A stretch of 64,000 nt of DNA from Nocardia sp. BSTN01 (GTDB taxonomy: Bacteria; Actinomycetota; Actinomycetes; Mycobacteriales; Mycobacteriaceae), in contig NZ_JADKYP010000027.1 of NCBI RefSeq assembly GCF_015354405.1, forward strand, positions 22,616 to 86,615, given 5' to 3'. The first letter of the stretch is position 1. Every line of letters begins with the position of its first letter. A model generated the notes under the pieces. The model did no database searches. It saw nothing but the letters and a program-made list of their open reading frames with translations, and was not told where the DNA came from. This document shows positions 1-9,070 of the stretch, one piece after another. The position numbers and the translations under genes are program-made.

Positions 1-983
1 ACATCGAAGACGGCGTCGAAAACCGTTGTGGTCCGCAGCCATTCGTTGACGACCGCACGCACCGGCAGTGCGGGATCCACATTCACCTCCGGATAGATCA
101 CCCCGGCGAAGGGCCCGATCGTATTGGCATAGACGGGCAGTCCGGCGGCGTGTGCCCGCGCGGCGAGTTCGGTGTAGCCGGCGATCAGATCGTCGGCCGC
201 GGCCACCGCGCCCAGCCCGAGGTCGTTGATACCGAGATTGACCACCACGTGGGTGACGCCCGGCACCGCGAGCACATCGCGGTCGAACCGGGCCAGCGCG
301 TGTTCGCCGACCTCGTCGGTGAGCAACTGGTTGCCGCCGATGCCCTGATTGACCACCCAGCCGCGGGTCAGCAGCGAATTCAACGCGTCGACCGAGCGGC
401 GATTCGCGCCGACCGTGGTGCCGGCGCCGTCGAACCACGAGTCACCGAACGCCACCACCACCGGGGTATCCGCGTCAGCGAGTACGTCGACGCCCGTCAC
501 ATAGAAGCGCGAGGCAACCTCCTCGACCTCGGACAGGTCCGGATCGGCGGTGTGATCACCGGCGACCACGGCGGCGATCTCCATCGGCTGATGGGAGAAG
601 GTCGCGAGTCCGGTCGGCCCCGGCAGATACAGGCTCAGCAGGAGATCGTCGCCGCCGTCCACGGCGAGATCGACCGCGTCGCTGATTATTTCGCCACCTA
701 CCGGGATGTGAACCCGGTCGGCTCCGTCGAAACGCAGCACGGTACCGGTTTCGGCGACAGCCGCGAACCCGCTCTTGCGCAAGGCGATCCGAGCCGCGCT
801 GATCTCCAACGCGTCACGTCCGTACCGATTGCTCAATCGCACCCGGAGCCGGCGCCCGCCACCGGCCATGTGCAGCACCTGGCGCACGGTCCGATCGGTG
901 AACCCCCGGGGTTCGGACAACTGGAACTGCTCGTAGGGGCTGATGATCGCGGAGCGGAATCCGGCGAGCCAGGTGCTGGTCAT
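1..983 (-). CDS. SGNH/GDSL-type esterase, 3' end outside the window
   Basis: Minus-strand gene entering from the left edge; about 327 codons are visible and the C-terminus is missing. The start is ATG at 983, preceded by a GGAG box 4 bases upstream. The protein opens MTSTWLAGFRSAI and has an N-terminal beta-sandwich-like half followed by an SGNH hydrolase half with the block I motif FGDSW (Ser is the nucleophile), the GGNQLL block and the block III motif LGINDLG. Such enzymes hydrolyse ester bonds of lipids, acetylated sugars or similar substrates; the substrate here cannot be inferred. There is no clear signal peptide at the start. It is divergent from the MarR gene and shares its palindromic promoter region, so it is probably repressed by that regulator. 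Confidence 0.85.
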   Translation of the reverse strand, partial: MTSTWLAGFRSAIISPYEQFQLSEPRGFTDRTVRQVLHMAGGGRRLRVRLSNRYGRDALEISAARIALRKSGFAAVAETGTVLRFDGADRVHIPVGGEIISDAVDLAVDGGDDLLLSLYLPGPTGLATFSHQPMEIAAVVAGDHTADPDLSEVEEVASRFYVTGVDVLADADTPVVVAFGDSWFDGAGTTVGANRRSVDALNSLLTRGWVVNQGIGGNQLLTDEVGEHALARFDRDVLAVPGVTHVVVNLGINDLGLGAVAAADDLIAGYTELAARAHAAGLPVYANTIGPFAGVIYPEVNVDPALPVRAVVNEWLRTTTVFDAVFD

Positions 984-1004
984 GACATCTCCATTTAGTT
1001 GCCG

Positions 1005-1046
1005 TGAGGAATATCCCCGCAGCAATAATATGGAAGATATTCCTCA
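1005..1046. promoter_or_regulatory. Perfect 11-bp inverted repeat, likely MarR operator
   Basis: The arm TGAGGAATATC at 1005-1015 is exactly inverted as GATATTCCTCA at 1036-1046, with a 20-base spacer. It lies in the 104-base gap between the divergent esterase (start 983) and MarR gene (start 1088). This is the expected place and symmetry for a MarR dimer site. The spacing could be one long site or two half-sites. A second, shorter inverted repeat (CGCAC, 8 bases, GTGCG minus overlap) lies at 1058-1074. Confidence 0.7.
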
Positions 1047-1057
1047 TGTCAACTATC

Positions 1058-1074
1058 CGCACAACAACTGTGCG
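1058..1074. promoter_or_regulatory. Short inverted repeat just upstream of the MarR start
   Basis: CGCAC at 1058-1062 pairs with GTGCG at 1070-1074, 13 bases before the MarR ATG. It could be a second operator half-set or a small hairpin in the leader. No strong ribosome binding site is seen before the ATG at 1088. Confidence 0.35.
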
Positions 1075-1087
1075 TTAGGCTGACCGC

Positions 1088-1570
1088 ATGGAGCACCCGC
1101 ACGACGCCGACCTCTTCGACGACCCGCGCCTCTCCGACATCGGCATGCTGTTCGAGGCGACGAGCGGAATCCGCCGCAAACTCGAACCGACCTGGTCGGC
1201 GAACGGGCTGTCGGTGCTGGACTTCACGGCGCTCATGCGTCTGAGCCGCTCGCCCGGACGCCGGCTGCGGATGACCGATCTGGCCGATCAGGCCCAGCTG
1301 TCGACCAGTGGTGTCACCCGCCTGGTGGATCGGCTCGAACGCAACGGATTCGCCCGTCGCCAGTCCGATCCGAACGATCGCCGCAGCTCCTACGCCGCAC
1401 TCACCGCGGCCGGTGCGACGCGGCTGGCGAAGGTGCTGCCGGAGTATCTGAAGATCCTCGACACCTGGTTCTACGGTCAACTCACCCCGGCGCAGTGCGA
1501 GGCGCTGATCAGCGGCCTCCGGATCATCCGCGACGCCACCTTCCCCGAGGCGGGCCGGCTCTCCGACTGA
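1088..1570 (+). CDS. MarR-family transcriptional regulator
   Basis: 160 residues, normal for MarR. The winged helix is visible at about residues 55-110: a recognition helix (LADQAQLSTSGVTRLVDRLE) followed by the wing with the characteristic D-P-N-D-R-R-S sequence, which is the signature of the family. The helical N- and C-termini form the dimer interface. MarR proteins repress nearby genes until a small phenolic or drug-like ligand binds. The gene sits between a divergent esterase and a co-oriented DHA2 efflux pump starting 145 bases downstream, so control of a detoxification or efflux unit is a reasonable inference. An 11-bp perfect inverted repeat at 1005-1046 is the candidate operator. Confidence 0.9.
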   Translation: MEHPHDADLFDDPRLSDIGMLFEATSGIRRKLEPTWSANGLSVLDFTALMRLSRSPGRRLRMTDLADQAQLSTSGVTRLVDRLERNGFARRQSDPNDRRSSYAALTAAGATRLAKVLPEYLKILDTWFYGQLTPAQCEALISGLRIIRDATFPEAGRLSD

Positions 1571-1715
1571 TCCGGTGCGGGTAGCCGAATGCTCGCGTTC
1601 ACCGCACGGTCCGGTATCGCCCGGTCCCTATTGCCGAGATTCGCCCGGTTCGGCTCGTAGACTCGACCGATACGAGTTACTTCCCAGCGACATCGGTCGA
1701 CGACGGGAGCGGCGC

Positions 1716-3494
1716 ATGGCTGATCACGTTCGAACAGACGCTGAGCTCGGTTCGCCACCCACCGGTGCCAGACGGTGGTACGCCCTCGCGGTCCTCGCGC
1801 TGGGGCTCGGGATGGTGACGCTGGACGGCACCGTCGTCGGTGTCTCGCTGCCGGCGATCATCGGTGATCTGGGACTCGATTTCACCCAGGCGCAGTGGGT
1901 TTTCTGCGTGTACTCGGTGGTGCTCGCGGTCCTGCTGATCATGGTCGCCCGGATCGGCGACCGCTTCGGCCGCCGTGCCCTCTTCGCGCTCGGAGTGCTG
2001 ATCTTCGTCGGTGGCAGCCTGTTGGCCGCCTCCGCCGATTCGGCGAGCCCGCTCATCTGGGGGCGGCTGCTGCAGGGCATCGGTGGTGCGGCGGTCGTGG
2101 CGGGATCCCTGGGCACGGTAGCCGCGATGTTCCACGGTCGCGCACGCGTGATCGCCTTCACGACGTGGGTGGTCGCCCCGGCCGCCGCGGCGGTCGTCGG
2201 CGCCGCACTCGGCGGGTGGTTCGTCGACTCCTTCACCTGGCCGTGGATCTTCCTGATCAACGTGCCGATCGCGGTGGTCGTCCTGATCGGCACCGTGCTC
2301 GTGCCCGAAACCCGCATCGGCGCCGCGGCCACCGGACCGGACGTGGACGGATGGCTGCTCAGTGCCGCCGGGTTCGCGCTGGTGATCTTCGCCCTGATCG
2401 AGGGGCAGCGCTACGGCTGGGTGCGGCCTCGGCGGGAGTTCACCGTGTTCGGCGTGACCTGGTCGACCCAGTCGGCGAGTTCGCCCATACCCTTCGTCCT
2501 CGGCGTGGGGGTGCTGCTGCTGGTGCTGTTCGTCTTCTGGGAGCGACACCGGGTGAAGGTGGAACATGCTGCGCTGGTGGACTTCTCGCATCTGCGCGAT
2601 CCCCGGCACTGGGGTGACGGCGCCGCCCTGCTGCTCGCGGCGGCACAGTTCGGACTGCTCTTCGTGCTGCCGCTGTACCTGGTGAACTGTCTCGGGTTGT
2701 CCACGCTGCGAACGGGTTCGATTCTCGTGGTGCTGACCGGATGCGCGCTCATCTCGGCGGTGCTGACCGCCGGACCGCTGCGAACGGTACCTCCACAGTG
2801 GTTGATACGGATCGGCCTGGCGATCGCGTTGCTCGCGATGGCGGTGACCGCGCTGGCGTTGACCTCGACGATTCCGGCGTGGGTGCCGACCGTGCTACTG
2901 GCCTGCTACGGCGTCGGTCTGGGACTGGCCGCCGCCCCGCTGACGGCGAGTATGCGCACGGGTGCGGGCGCCATGGCATCGGATCCGGGCTCGATCACCG
3001 CGGCCACGGCCCGGCCCGCCGGTGCCGCGCTGGGTGTGGCGGTGCTCGGCAGCACCCTCTCGATCGGTCTCGGCCACTTCCTGCCCGACCGGCTGAGCTA
3101 CGTTCCGGGCCTGGCCACCCGCGCCGCCGGGGAGGTGGGTGCGGCCACCCGCGATTCGGCGGGCGGTGCGATCGCCGGACTGCGCGCCCAGCACGCACCG
3201 GCCGCGGTCACCGATGCGCTGGCCAACGGATTCGCCGACGCGACCCGCGTGGCGCTGCTCGGCGTCGCGGTCGTGCTGCTCCTCGCGTTCGTGGTGGCCA
3301 CGCAAATTCCGCAGATCGACACCGAGCAGATCGACACCGAGCAGACCGACGCGCGGCAGACCGAGGCCGGGCGGATCGATGGCGAACCGCCCGGTGCGGT
3401 AGCCCGCGACCGAGACCTCGAGCGACCGGACCAGCCGCGCCCGACCATCGACGGCAAGGGCGCCGCGCCGGTCGAACGTGGCGACGCGACGTAG
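1716..3494 (+). CDS. DHA2-family (EmrB/QacA) MFS drug efflux transporter
   Basis: 592 residues from ATG 1716, chosen because GGGAG lies 6-7 bases upstream and the first membrane segment follows about 30 residues later; the frame is open further upstream to 1575 but that part is not membrane-protein-like. The pattern of about 14 hydrophobic segments fits the DHA2 drug:H+ antiporters. The MFS loop 2-3 motif G-D-R-F-G-R-R is present, and motif C-like glycine-rich helices follow. The hydrophilic C-terminal tail contains a short degenerate repeat (QIDTEQIDTEQTDARQTEA). It is downstream of the MarR gene, suggesting ligand-induced efflux. The substrate is unknown. Confidence 0.88.
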   Translation: MADHVRTDAELGSPPTGARRWYALAVLALGLGMVTLDGTVVGVSLPAIIGDLGLDFTQAQWVFCVYSVVLAVLLIMVARIGDRFGRRALFALGVLIFVGGSLLAASADSASPLIWGRLLQGIGGAAVVAGSLGTVAAMFHGRARVIAFTTWVVAPAAAAVVGAALGGWFVDSFTWPWIFLINVPIAVVVLIGTVLVPETRIGAAATGPDVDGWLLSAAGFALVIFALIEGQRYGWVRPRREFTVFGVTWSTQSASSPIPFVLGVGVLLLVLFVFWERHRVKVEHAALVDFSHLRDPRHWGDGAALLLAAAQFGLLFVLPLYLVNCLGLSTLRTGSILVVLTGCALISAVLTAGPLRTVPPQWLIRIGLAIALLAMAVTALALTSTIPAWVPTVLLACYGVGLGLAAAPLTASMRTGAGAMASDPGSITAATARPAGAALGVAVLGSTLSIGLGHFLPDRLSYVPGLATRAAGEVGAATRDSAGGAIAGLRAQHAPAAVTDALANGFADATRVALLGVAVVLLLAFVVATQIPQIDTEQIDTEQTDARQTEAGRIDGEPPGAVARDRDLERPDQPRPTIDGKGAAPVERGDAT

Positions 3495-3531
3495 CGATCC
3501 CGCAGTCACCGCACGGGATCACGCGTCGCCG

Positions 3532-3939
3532 TCACCAGTCGATCAGGTCGAGTTCGTGCAGACGCCGGAACACCAGCATCGAGCCGGGCGCGACATGCGG
3601 CATGGCCGCGTACTCGCCGACGGTGAAATAGCGCAGTTCCGCGATCTCGCTCGTCGGCGTCGGTTCGCCGGTGAGCTCCGCGGTGAAACAGGTCATGTGC
3701 AGTGCGGTGCCCGGCGTGTGCCCGTACGCCTCACATTCGAAGACGCCCAGCTCGTCGTGGGCCGTCACGTCGACACCCAGTTCCTCCCGCACCTCGCGGT
3801 ACAACGCCTGCACCGGTGATTCGCCGGGGTCGATCTTCCCGCCCGCCATGTAGAACACCTCTTTGCCGGTCGACCGTGTCTGCAGCAGACGGCGATTCCG
3901 GATGTGGGCGAGCGCGGCGGTGCGAATCAAGGAGTTCAC
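3532..3939 (-). CDS. NUDIX hydrolase
   Basis: 135 residues starting at GTG 3939, which overlaps the TGA of the upstream membrane-protein gene by 4 bases (translational coupling). A longer reading frame exists upstream to 4236, but it is antisense-like low-complexity sequence inside the neighbouring gene. The complete Nudix box is present at about residues 32-54: G-x5-E-x7-REVREELGV, giving the metal-binding REx2EE core. NUDIX enzymes cleave nucleoside diphosphates linked to a moiety X. The closest type is the small MutT/ADP-ribose-like single-domain group, but the substrate is not predictable. The gene converges on the MFS gene with a 37-base gap. Confidence 0.85.
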   Translation of the reverse strand: MNSLIRTAALAHIRNRRLLQTRSTGKEVFYMAGGKIDPGESPVQALYREVREELGVDVTAHDELGVFECEAYGHTPGTALHMTCFTAELTGEPTPTSEIAELRYFTVGEYAAMPHVAPGSMLVFRRLHELDLIDW

Positions 3940-4526
3940 TGGGCGGCCGGTGCGAGCTTCCAGTGGTCGTGCAGGGCCGAGGCGATCTCGGGCAGCAGGG
4001 TGACCGGTATCCGCTTCTCGCGCAGGATCCGGCGAATCTCGGCGACCTGTTCGCGCTTGCGATGTTCGTAGGCGTTGGACACCGGATGCCGCACCGGCGG
4101 AATGCTGAGCAGGACCAGCTCGTCGTGCGGTTCGTCGCCGCCGGTCAGATCCAGCGCGAGCGACCAGCGGGCCCGCTCGTCGAGGGCGAACCGGCCCGCC
4201 ACCACCCGATCCCACTCCAGCCGCGATTCGGCCCACGGGGTGCGCCGATAGATCGCGCGGTCGGTGAGAACGACGACATCGCGACCGAACAGCGCCACCA
4301 GTAGCGCGATACCCGCCACCGCCCCGGCCAGCAGCCCGGTGAAGATCCGGTTCACCCCGAACAGGACCACCACCGCACCACAGATCACCAGCACCGACAG
4401 CACGGCGAGCGCACTGTAGGTGAGGGTGCGGCGGCCGGTGACGACACCGGCCCGCACCGCACGCATCGGCCCGCGGGACCGGCGGGAGATATCGGGTCCG
4501 GAAACCGGTGGGACGTCGTCGCTCAT
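3936..4526 (-). CDS. Two-TM membrane protein, uncharacterised
   Basis: 196 residues. A basic N-terminal segment is followed by two adjacent hydrophobic helices (about residues 38-58 and 62-80), then a soluble domain beginning VVVLTDRAIYRR that resembles the PH-like beta domains common in small actinobacterial membrane proteins. The C-terminus is helical and charged. It is the first gene of a two-gene unit with the NUDIX hydrolase, sharing a 4-base overlap. No catalytic motif is visible. Function unknown. Confidence 0.7.
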   Translation of the reverse strand: MSDDVPPVSGPDISRRSRGPMRAVRAGVVTGRRTLTYSALAVLSVLVICGAVVVLFGVNRIFTGLLAGAVAGIALLVALFGRDVVVLTDRAIYRRTPWAESRLEWDRVVAGRFALDERARWSLALDLTGGDEPHDELVLLSIPPVRHPVSNAYEHRKREQVAEIRRILREKRIPVTLLPEIASALHDHWKLAPAAQ

Positions 4527-4557
4527 GGTGATACCTCGGAGATCGCCGGCGCCGGGC

Positions 4558-5358
4558 TCAGCCGCGCAGCGGGACCGCGGCCTCGGCGGTGTAGACCAGG
4601 AAGGTCAGGCTCTCCTGGAAGTACAGCTGCACGCTCTCCGCGTCGTGGGACAGGTAGCCGATCGACAGATCCTGCCCGAGTTGCAGATCGAAGTCGCCGC
4701 CGCGGGTGGTCAGCACGAAGGCGCCGTCGATGGCGGGCGCCCAGATGATCTCGCCTTCGGGGATCAGCCGCTCGATATGCGTGCGGATCGGGTGGCCGTG
4801 GTCGGAGGTCTCACTCACGGCGGTGTACAGATCGGCGCTCAGCAGCACCGAATACGGCCCGTCGACACCGGCGAGGCGCAACTTGCTCAGTGCCTGGGCG
4901 ATGGCCTCGGGGATGAGGCGCGGATCGCTCGGCGCGGTGACGGGAGTGTTCGATACGGCCGCCCGGATGCCGGTGATCCCGGCGGCGGGGTAGCCCTCGA
5001 AGACGGCACGGTCCTCGGCGAACGCGATCTTGCGGGCGGCATCCTTCACCGGATCCAGATCGGCGTCCTCGGCGCCGCGCTCGACGTTGTCGAGCTCTTC
5101 CCGCGAGAGCGTGAACGGCACCCGCAGCTCGACCAGCGGCGCCACCAGGCGCTGGCGGGCCTGCACGCCCTGATCCGGCGCGTCGATGACGGTGGTGCGT
5201 CCCAATCCGACCGCGGAGTAGTCGGTGCCGTGCGGACCGGACAGGTCCACCACCCGGCGACCGGCGATATGACGCCGGAAGGTGCGCGTCGCCTCCTCCT
5301 CGATGGCCGACCACGCCTCGGAGGTGATCGGCGCGAGTTCACGGTGCAGATTGTTCAT
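4558..5358 (-). CDS. enc: Encapsulin nanocompartment shell protein (family 1, linocin-M18/Cfp29 type)
   Basis: 266 residues from ATG 5358, starting MNNLHRELAPITSEAWSAI, the hallmark N-terminus of encapsulin shells. The HK97-like fold is recognisable from the N-arm, the P-domain region, and the C-terminal beta segment rich in S-L-T-F-L-V-Y. Length matches family 1 shells of about 265 residues that form T=1 60-mers. The start overlaps the stop of the DyP peroxidase gene by 4 bases (5355-5358), so shell and cargo are coupled. M. tuberculosis has the same pair (Rv0799c DyP and Rv0798c Cfp29). A frame extension upstream to 5853 is rejected because it runs out of phase through the peroxidase. Confidence 0.96.
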   Translation of the reverse strand: MNNLHRELAPITSEAWSAIEEEATRTFRRHIAGRRVVDLSGPHGTDYSAVGLGRTTVIDAPDQGVQARQRLVAPLVELRVPFTLSREELDNVERGAEDADLDPVKDAARKIAFAEDRAVFEGYPAAGITGIRAAVSNTPVTAPSDPRLIPEAIAQALSKLRLAGVDGPYSVLLSADLYTAVSETSDHGHPIRTHIERLIPEGEIIWAPAIDGAFVLTTRGGDFDLQLGQDLSIGYLSHDAESVQLYFQESLTFLVYTAEAAVPLRG

Positions 5359-6407
5359 TGCGGAATCCTTTTCAACGTGCCGATACCGAGAGAGCCGTCG
5401 CCGGAAGGCGCGGCCACGGGCAGCTCGGCGATACCGGCTGCCCCGAGTTCCAGGTCCTGTTCCGCATCCGCCTCCTGCTCGGGGGCGTCGGGAAGGTCGT
5501 CGAAGAAATCGTTGGCCGGGGTGAAGAACAGCGTGCCGGTGATCGCGGTGGAGAAGTCGAGAATACGGTCGTACGGTGCTTCGTCGGTGCCGAGGAACAT
5601 GCGCACCAGCATCCGCTCGGTGACATCCGGGGTGGCCGCGTAAGCGATGTAGTACGTGCCGAATTCGCCCTCGCGGACACTGCCGAAGGGCATGTTGGCG
5701 CGCAGTATCTGGCGTTCGGTCCCGTCCGGATCGATCAGGGTGTTGACCGCCACATGGGAATCCGCCGGCTTGTCCTCGTCGGACAGTTCCAGATCCTCGA
5801 GTTTGGTACGGCCGATGACGAGCTGCTGCTCCTCGACGGTCAGCGAACTCCACGCCTCCAGATCGTGCAGATATTTCTGCACGACGACATAACTTCCGCC
5901 GGCGAAGTCGGGATCCTCGTCACCGATCAGTGCCGCGGCGACCGCGGCGGGACCCTCGGGATTCTCGGTGCCATCGACGAAGCCGAGCAGATCGCGCTGT
6001 TCGAAATAGCGGAATCCGACCGTCTCGTCGATGATCGTGGCGGCGCCCTTCAACCGGGAACCGATCAGCATCGCCAATTCGAAACAGGCGTCCGGCAATT
6101 CGCCCTTGATGTGGAACAGCAGATCGCCCGGCGTGGCCGGAGCCTGATGCTTCGCCCCGGCGTAGCCCGGAAATTCGTGCAGCTCAGCGGGTTTCGGGCC
6201 GGCGAACAGCCGATCCCAGGCGGCGGAACCGATACTCGTCACGCAGGACAGCTGCGTCTGCGGCACCCGGAATCCGATCGAGCGCCGCAGGCCCGCCAGA
6301 TCGGCGAGAAGGTCACGCACCACCGGCTCACCGCCCTCGTCGATGGTCGCGACGAGGAAGATCGCGGCGCGCGAGAGCGGATCGAGGATCGGCTGCGGCT
6401 CACCCAT
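5355..6407 (-). CDS. DyP-type heme peroxidase, encapsulin cargo
   Basis: 350 residues from ATG 6407; an in-frame TTG at 6413 is an alternative start. DyP motifs are visible: GFVDGTENP with the catalytic Asp, the proximal-heme His in D-S-H-V-A-V-N, and the distal Arg in ILRANMPFG. The C-terminal tail ends GDGSLGIGTLKRIPQ, a classical encapsulin cargo-loading peptide after a flexible acidic/alanine linker, so the enzyme is expected inside the shell encoded by the overlapping downstream gene. DyPs oxidise dyes and phenolics with H2O2 and are linked to oxidative-stress defence. The upstream gene is a cupin with a 64-base gap. Confidence 0.96.
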   Translation of the reverse strand: MGEPQPILDPLSRAAIFLVATIDEGGEPVVRDLLADLAGLRRSIGFRVPQTQLSCVTSIGSAAWDRLFAGPKPAELHEFPGYAGAKHQAPATPGDLLFHIKGELPDACFELAMLIGSRLKGAATIIDETVGFRYFEQRDLLGFVDGTENPEGPAAVAAALIGDEDPDFAGGSYVVVQKYLHDLEAWSSLTVEEQQLVIGRTKLEDLELSDEDKPADSHVAVNTLIDPDGTERQILRANMPFGSVREGEFGTYYIAYAATPDVTERMLVRMFLGTDEAPYDRILDFSTAITGTLFFTPANDFFDDLPDAPEQEADAEQDLELGAAGIAELPVAAPSGDGSLGIGTLKRIPQ

Positions 6408-6471
6408 GATCAACAGGGTACGGTGCCCACCCGACAGCGGGTGCGGACGGCCCGGCCCGGCGAGACCGGCG

Positions 6472-6798
6472 TCACTTCGCGACGGTCAGCAGGAATACCG
6501 CGTCGTCGATCGCTTTCACACTGTGCCGGGCCGACGGAATGACCAGCAGATCGCCGGGCGATCCCTTCCACTCGTTGGTGCCGCAGATCAGAATCAGGGT
6601 TCCGGTCAGAACCTGCAGGGTGGCTTCACCGTGAGTTTCGTGCTCGGCCAGGCTCTGGCCGGCGGTCAGCGCGATCAGGGTCTGGCGCAGGCTGTGGGTA
6701 TGGCCGCCGTAGAGGGTTTGCGAACTGCGTCCACTCGTGGCGGATGCGGCCAGTTTCAGCTGCTGGCGAGCCGCCGCCGTCAGCGATTTCTTGTCCAT
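6472..6798 (-). CDS. Small single-domain cupin protein
   Basis: 108 residues. A single cupin barrel is indicated by motif 1 (LAEHETHGEATLQVLTG, with two His and a Glu as likely metal ligands) and motif 2 (PGDLLVIPSARHSV, with the third His). No additional catalytic domain is present. Similar stand-alone cupins occur next to redox genes; the substrate is unknown. It lies upstream of the DyP-encapsulin pair on the same strand (64-base gap) and could be co-transcribed. Confidence 0.8.
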   Translation of the reverse strand: MDKKSLTAAARQQLKLAASATSGRSSQTLYGGHTHSLRQTLIALTAGQSLAEHETHGEATLQVLTGTLILICGTNEWKGSPGDLLVIPSARHSVKAIDDAVFLLTVAK

Positions 6799-6930
6799 GA
6801 TCTGCCTCTCGCGGTTCAGCCGGGATCGGGGCTGTGGTCACAGGCTGGATATCGCTGAGTATGCCGGACCCACCTCGCCCGGTCGGGCGTTTCGCCGATG
6901 CGATTCGGGTTCGAGACCTGCCGGGCCCGG

Positions 6931-7437
6931 TCAGCCGACCGTCGCGGGGGCGGTGTCGCGGGCGAAGCACCGGATCCGGTAACGCAGACCCGACCGAGAC
7001 TGCGACCAGGGCGCGTCCTCCACCTGCCAATCGCCCTCGATCGCGGGTGCGTAGGCGTCACCGGGGATATCGGTGTCGACTTCGGTGACTATCAGGTCGG
7101 TCGCGTAATCCATTGCCTGCCGGTAGATTTCGCCGCCGCCGATGATCCACACGGTCTCCGCGGCGGCCAGTGCGATGGCGCCGGCCACCGAGTCGGCGCG
7201 TTCGGCGCCCGGCGCCGACCACTGCGATTGCCGCGTGATGACGATATTGCGCCGCCCGGGCAGCGGCCGGAAGCGCGCGGGCAGCGAATCCCAGGTGCGC
7301 CGGCCCATCAGCACCGGATGATCGGCGGTGACCGTTTTGAAATGCGCCATATCCTCGGGCACTCGCCACGGGATGGCGTTGTCGGCACCGATCACGCCGG
7401 CCGGGGTCTGCGCCCAGATCAGCCCGATGCGGCTCAT
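6931..7437 (-). CDS. dfrA: Dihydrofolate reductase
   Basis: 168 residues from ATG 7437, which overlaps the thyA stop by 4 bases. The signature elements are present: the N-terminal I-G-L-I-W-A strand, the Met20-loop region [14 protein letters not shown] with the active-site Asp of [16 protein letters not shown], and the IIGGGEIY glycine-rich NADPH motif. It reduces dihydrofolate produced by the neighbouring ThyA to tetrahydrofolate and is the trimethoprim target. The frame stays open upstream to 7935, but that part is antisense-phase sequence inside thyA. Confidence 0.96.
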   Translation of the reverse strand: MSRIGLIWAQTPAGVIGADNAIPWRVPEDMAHFKTVTADHPVLMGRRTWDSLPARFRPLPGRRNIVITRQSQWSAPGAERADSVAGAIALAAAETVWIIGGGEIYRQAMDYATDLIVTEVDTDIPGDAYAPAIEGDWQVEDAPWSQSRSGLRYRIRCFARDTAPATVG

Positions 7438-8246
7438 ACCGCCACCGGCGCCTTGATCGCCGGATGATGGCGGTAGTCGAGCACTTCCACATCCTCGAAG
7501 CCATAGTCGAACAGGCTCGGCGCGGGCCGCAGATGCAACCGGGGGAACGGATACGGTTCGCGGCTGAGCTGTTCGCGGACCTGGCTCAGATGGTTGTCGT
7601 AGATGTGGCAGTCGCCGCCGGTCCAGATGAAATCGCCGGGCTCCAATTCCGTCTGCTGCGCGACCATATGGGTGAGCAGCGCGTAGCTCGCGATATTGAA
7701 CGGCACCCCGAGGAACAGGTCGGCGCTGCGCTGGTACAGCTGACAGGACAGTTTTCCGTCCGCCACATGGAATTGGAAGAACGCGTGGCAGGGCGCCAGC
7801 GCCATCTTGTCCAGCTCTGCCACATTCCAGGCCGAGACGATGATCCGGCGGGAATCCGGGTCGGTGCGCAGGGTTTGCAAAACCTGCGCTATCTGGTCGA
7901 TATGGGTGCCGTCCGGCGTGGGCCAGCTGCGCCACTGGACCCCGTAGACCGGGCCCAGTTCACCGTGCGCGTCGGCCCATTCGTCCCAGATCGTGACGCC
8001 GTGCTCGTGTAGCCAGCGGATGTTGGAATCGCCGCGCAGGAACCACAGCAATTCGTAGACGATCGATTTCAGATGCACCTTTTTCGTGGTGATCAGCGGG
8101 AATCCGGCGGAGAGGTCGTAGCGCAGCTGATGTCCGAAAATCGAACGCGTACCCGTCCCGGTGCGGTCGGATTTCGGCGTACCGCGCTCGAGTACCAGCC
8201 GCAGCAGATCCTCGTACTGAGTGTCGTTTCCGGGCGCGCCGTCCAT
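7434..8246 (-). CDS. thyA: Thymidylate synthase (ThyA type)
   Basis: 270 residues, aligned throughout with classical ThyA. Visible blocks are SDRTGTGT, the LLWFLRGD region, TIWDEWAD, the nucleophilic Cys in [10 protein letters not shown] (about residue 152), [10 protein letters not shown] and [15 protein letters not shown], ending in IKAPVAV. It methylates dUMP with methylene-THF and yields DHF, recycled by the overlapping dfrA gene downstream. The dfrA-thyA arrangement is that of mycobacteria (Rv2763c/Rv2764c). Confidence 0.97.
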   Translation of the reverse strand: MDGAPGNDTQYEDLLRLVLERGTPKSDRTGTGTRSIFGHQLRYDLSAGFPLITTKKVHLKSIVYELLWFLRGDSNIRWLHEHGVTIWDEWADAHGELGPVYGVQWRSWPTPDGTHIDQIAQVLQTLRTDPDSRRIIVSAWNVAELDKMALAPCHAFFQFHVADGKLSCQLYQRSADLFLGVPFNIASYALLTHMVAQQTELEPGDFIWTGGDCHIYDNHLSQVREQLSREPYPFPRLHLRPAPSLFDYGFEDVEVLDYRHHPAIKAPVAV

Positions 8247-8317
8247 ATCCGCAAGCCTAGCCTTCGGGCGACCACCGCCCTCATCGCCCGGTGGTCCGCT
8301 GGCTAGCCTGGGGCACC

Positions 8318-9070
8318 GTGCGCATGCTCTATGTGATCGGAATCGGCGCCGGTGATCCCCGGCAGGTGACCGTGCAGGCGGTCGAGGCGATTCGGCAGGT
8401 CGACACGTTCTTCGTCATCGGCAAGGGCGAGACCAAGCGGGAGCTGACCGAGGTCCGCGCCGCGATCCTCGCCGGACACGCCGATCCGGAGCATCGCGTG
8501 GTGTCCATCGCCGATCCACCGCGGGAACGCACGGTCTCCGGCGCCGCCGATTACCGCGAGGTGGTCGAGGACTGGCATCGCCGCCGCGCCGAACTGCTGG
8601 CCGAGGCATTCGATGCCACCGAGGGGGTCGGCGGCATCCTGGTCTGGGGTGATCCCTCGCTCTACGACAGCACCCTGCGGATGGTGCAGCGAGTGCTGGA
8701 CGCGGGAACGCGATTCGAGTACGCGGTGATCCCGGGGGTCACCAGCGCGCAGGCCCTGGCGGCGGCCCATCGCATCGTGCTGCACGAGATCGGCGAACCG
8801 GTGCACATCACCACCGGTCGCCGCCTGCGTACCGAGGGCGTGGCGGCCGACGGGTCGACGCTGGTGATGCTCGACGGCGAGTGTTCGTTCACGCAGGTGC
8901 CCGGCGACGATCTGCACATCTGGTGGGGCGCCTACCTGGGCATGCCGGACGAGACGTTGATCGAGGGTCCGCTGCGGGCGGTCGAGGATCGAATCGTCCG
9001 GCGCCGCAACGAACTTCGGGAGGCCAAAGGATGGGTGATGGACATATATCTCTTGCGCAGAGCCGATTAG
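8318..9070 (+). CDS. cobF: Precorrin-6A synthase (deacetylating), CobF
   Basis: 250 residues from GTG 8318; ATG 8324 is a close alternative. The tetrapyrrole methylase fold is clear: the N-terminal [18 protein letters not shown]-binding signature, a central W-G-D-P-S-L-Y-D motif, and the V-I-P-G-V-T-S motif. The CobF subfamily is supported by the length and the C-terminal ending [14 protein letters not shown]. The enzyme methylates C-1 and removes acetate from precorrin-5 in aerobic cobalamin synthesis. No other cob gene is in the window, so it is genomically isolated from the main pathway. Confidence 0.92.
   Translation: MRMLYVIGIGAGDPRQVTVQAVEAIRQVDTFFVIGKGETKRELTEVRAAILAGHADPEHRVVSIADPPRERTVSGAADYREVVEDWHRRRAELLAEAFDATEGVGGILVWGDPSLYDSTLRMVQRVLDAGTRFEYAVIPGVTSAQALAAAHRIVLHEIGEPVHITTGRRLRTEGVAADGSTLVMLDGECSFTQVPGDDLHIWWGAYLGMPDETLIEGPLRAVEDRIVRRRNELREAKGWVMDIYLLRRAD

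Noticed and set aside
3532-4236. Upstream extension of the NUDIX frame
   Set aside because: The extra 99 residues are basic low-complexity sequence inside another gene; the GTG at 3939 overlaps the upstream stop.
4558-5853. Upstream extension of the encapsulin frame
   Set aside because: It overlaps the peroxidase gene out of phase. The true shell protein starts at MNNLHREL (5358).
6931-7935. Upstream extension of the dihydrofolate reductase frame
   Set aside because: Codons above 7437 read through thyA in a different phase and give no DHFR-like sequence; the ATG overlapping the thyA stop is the natural start.
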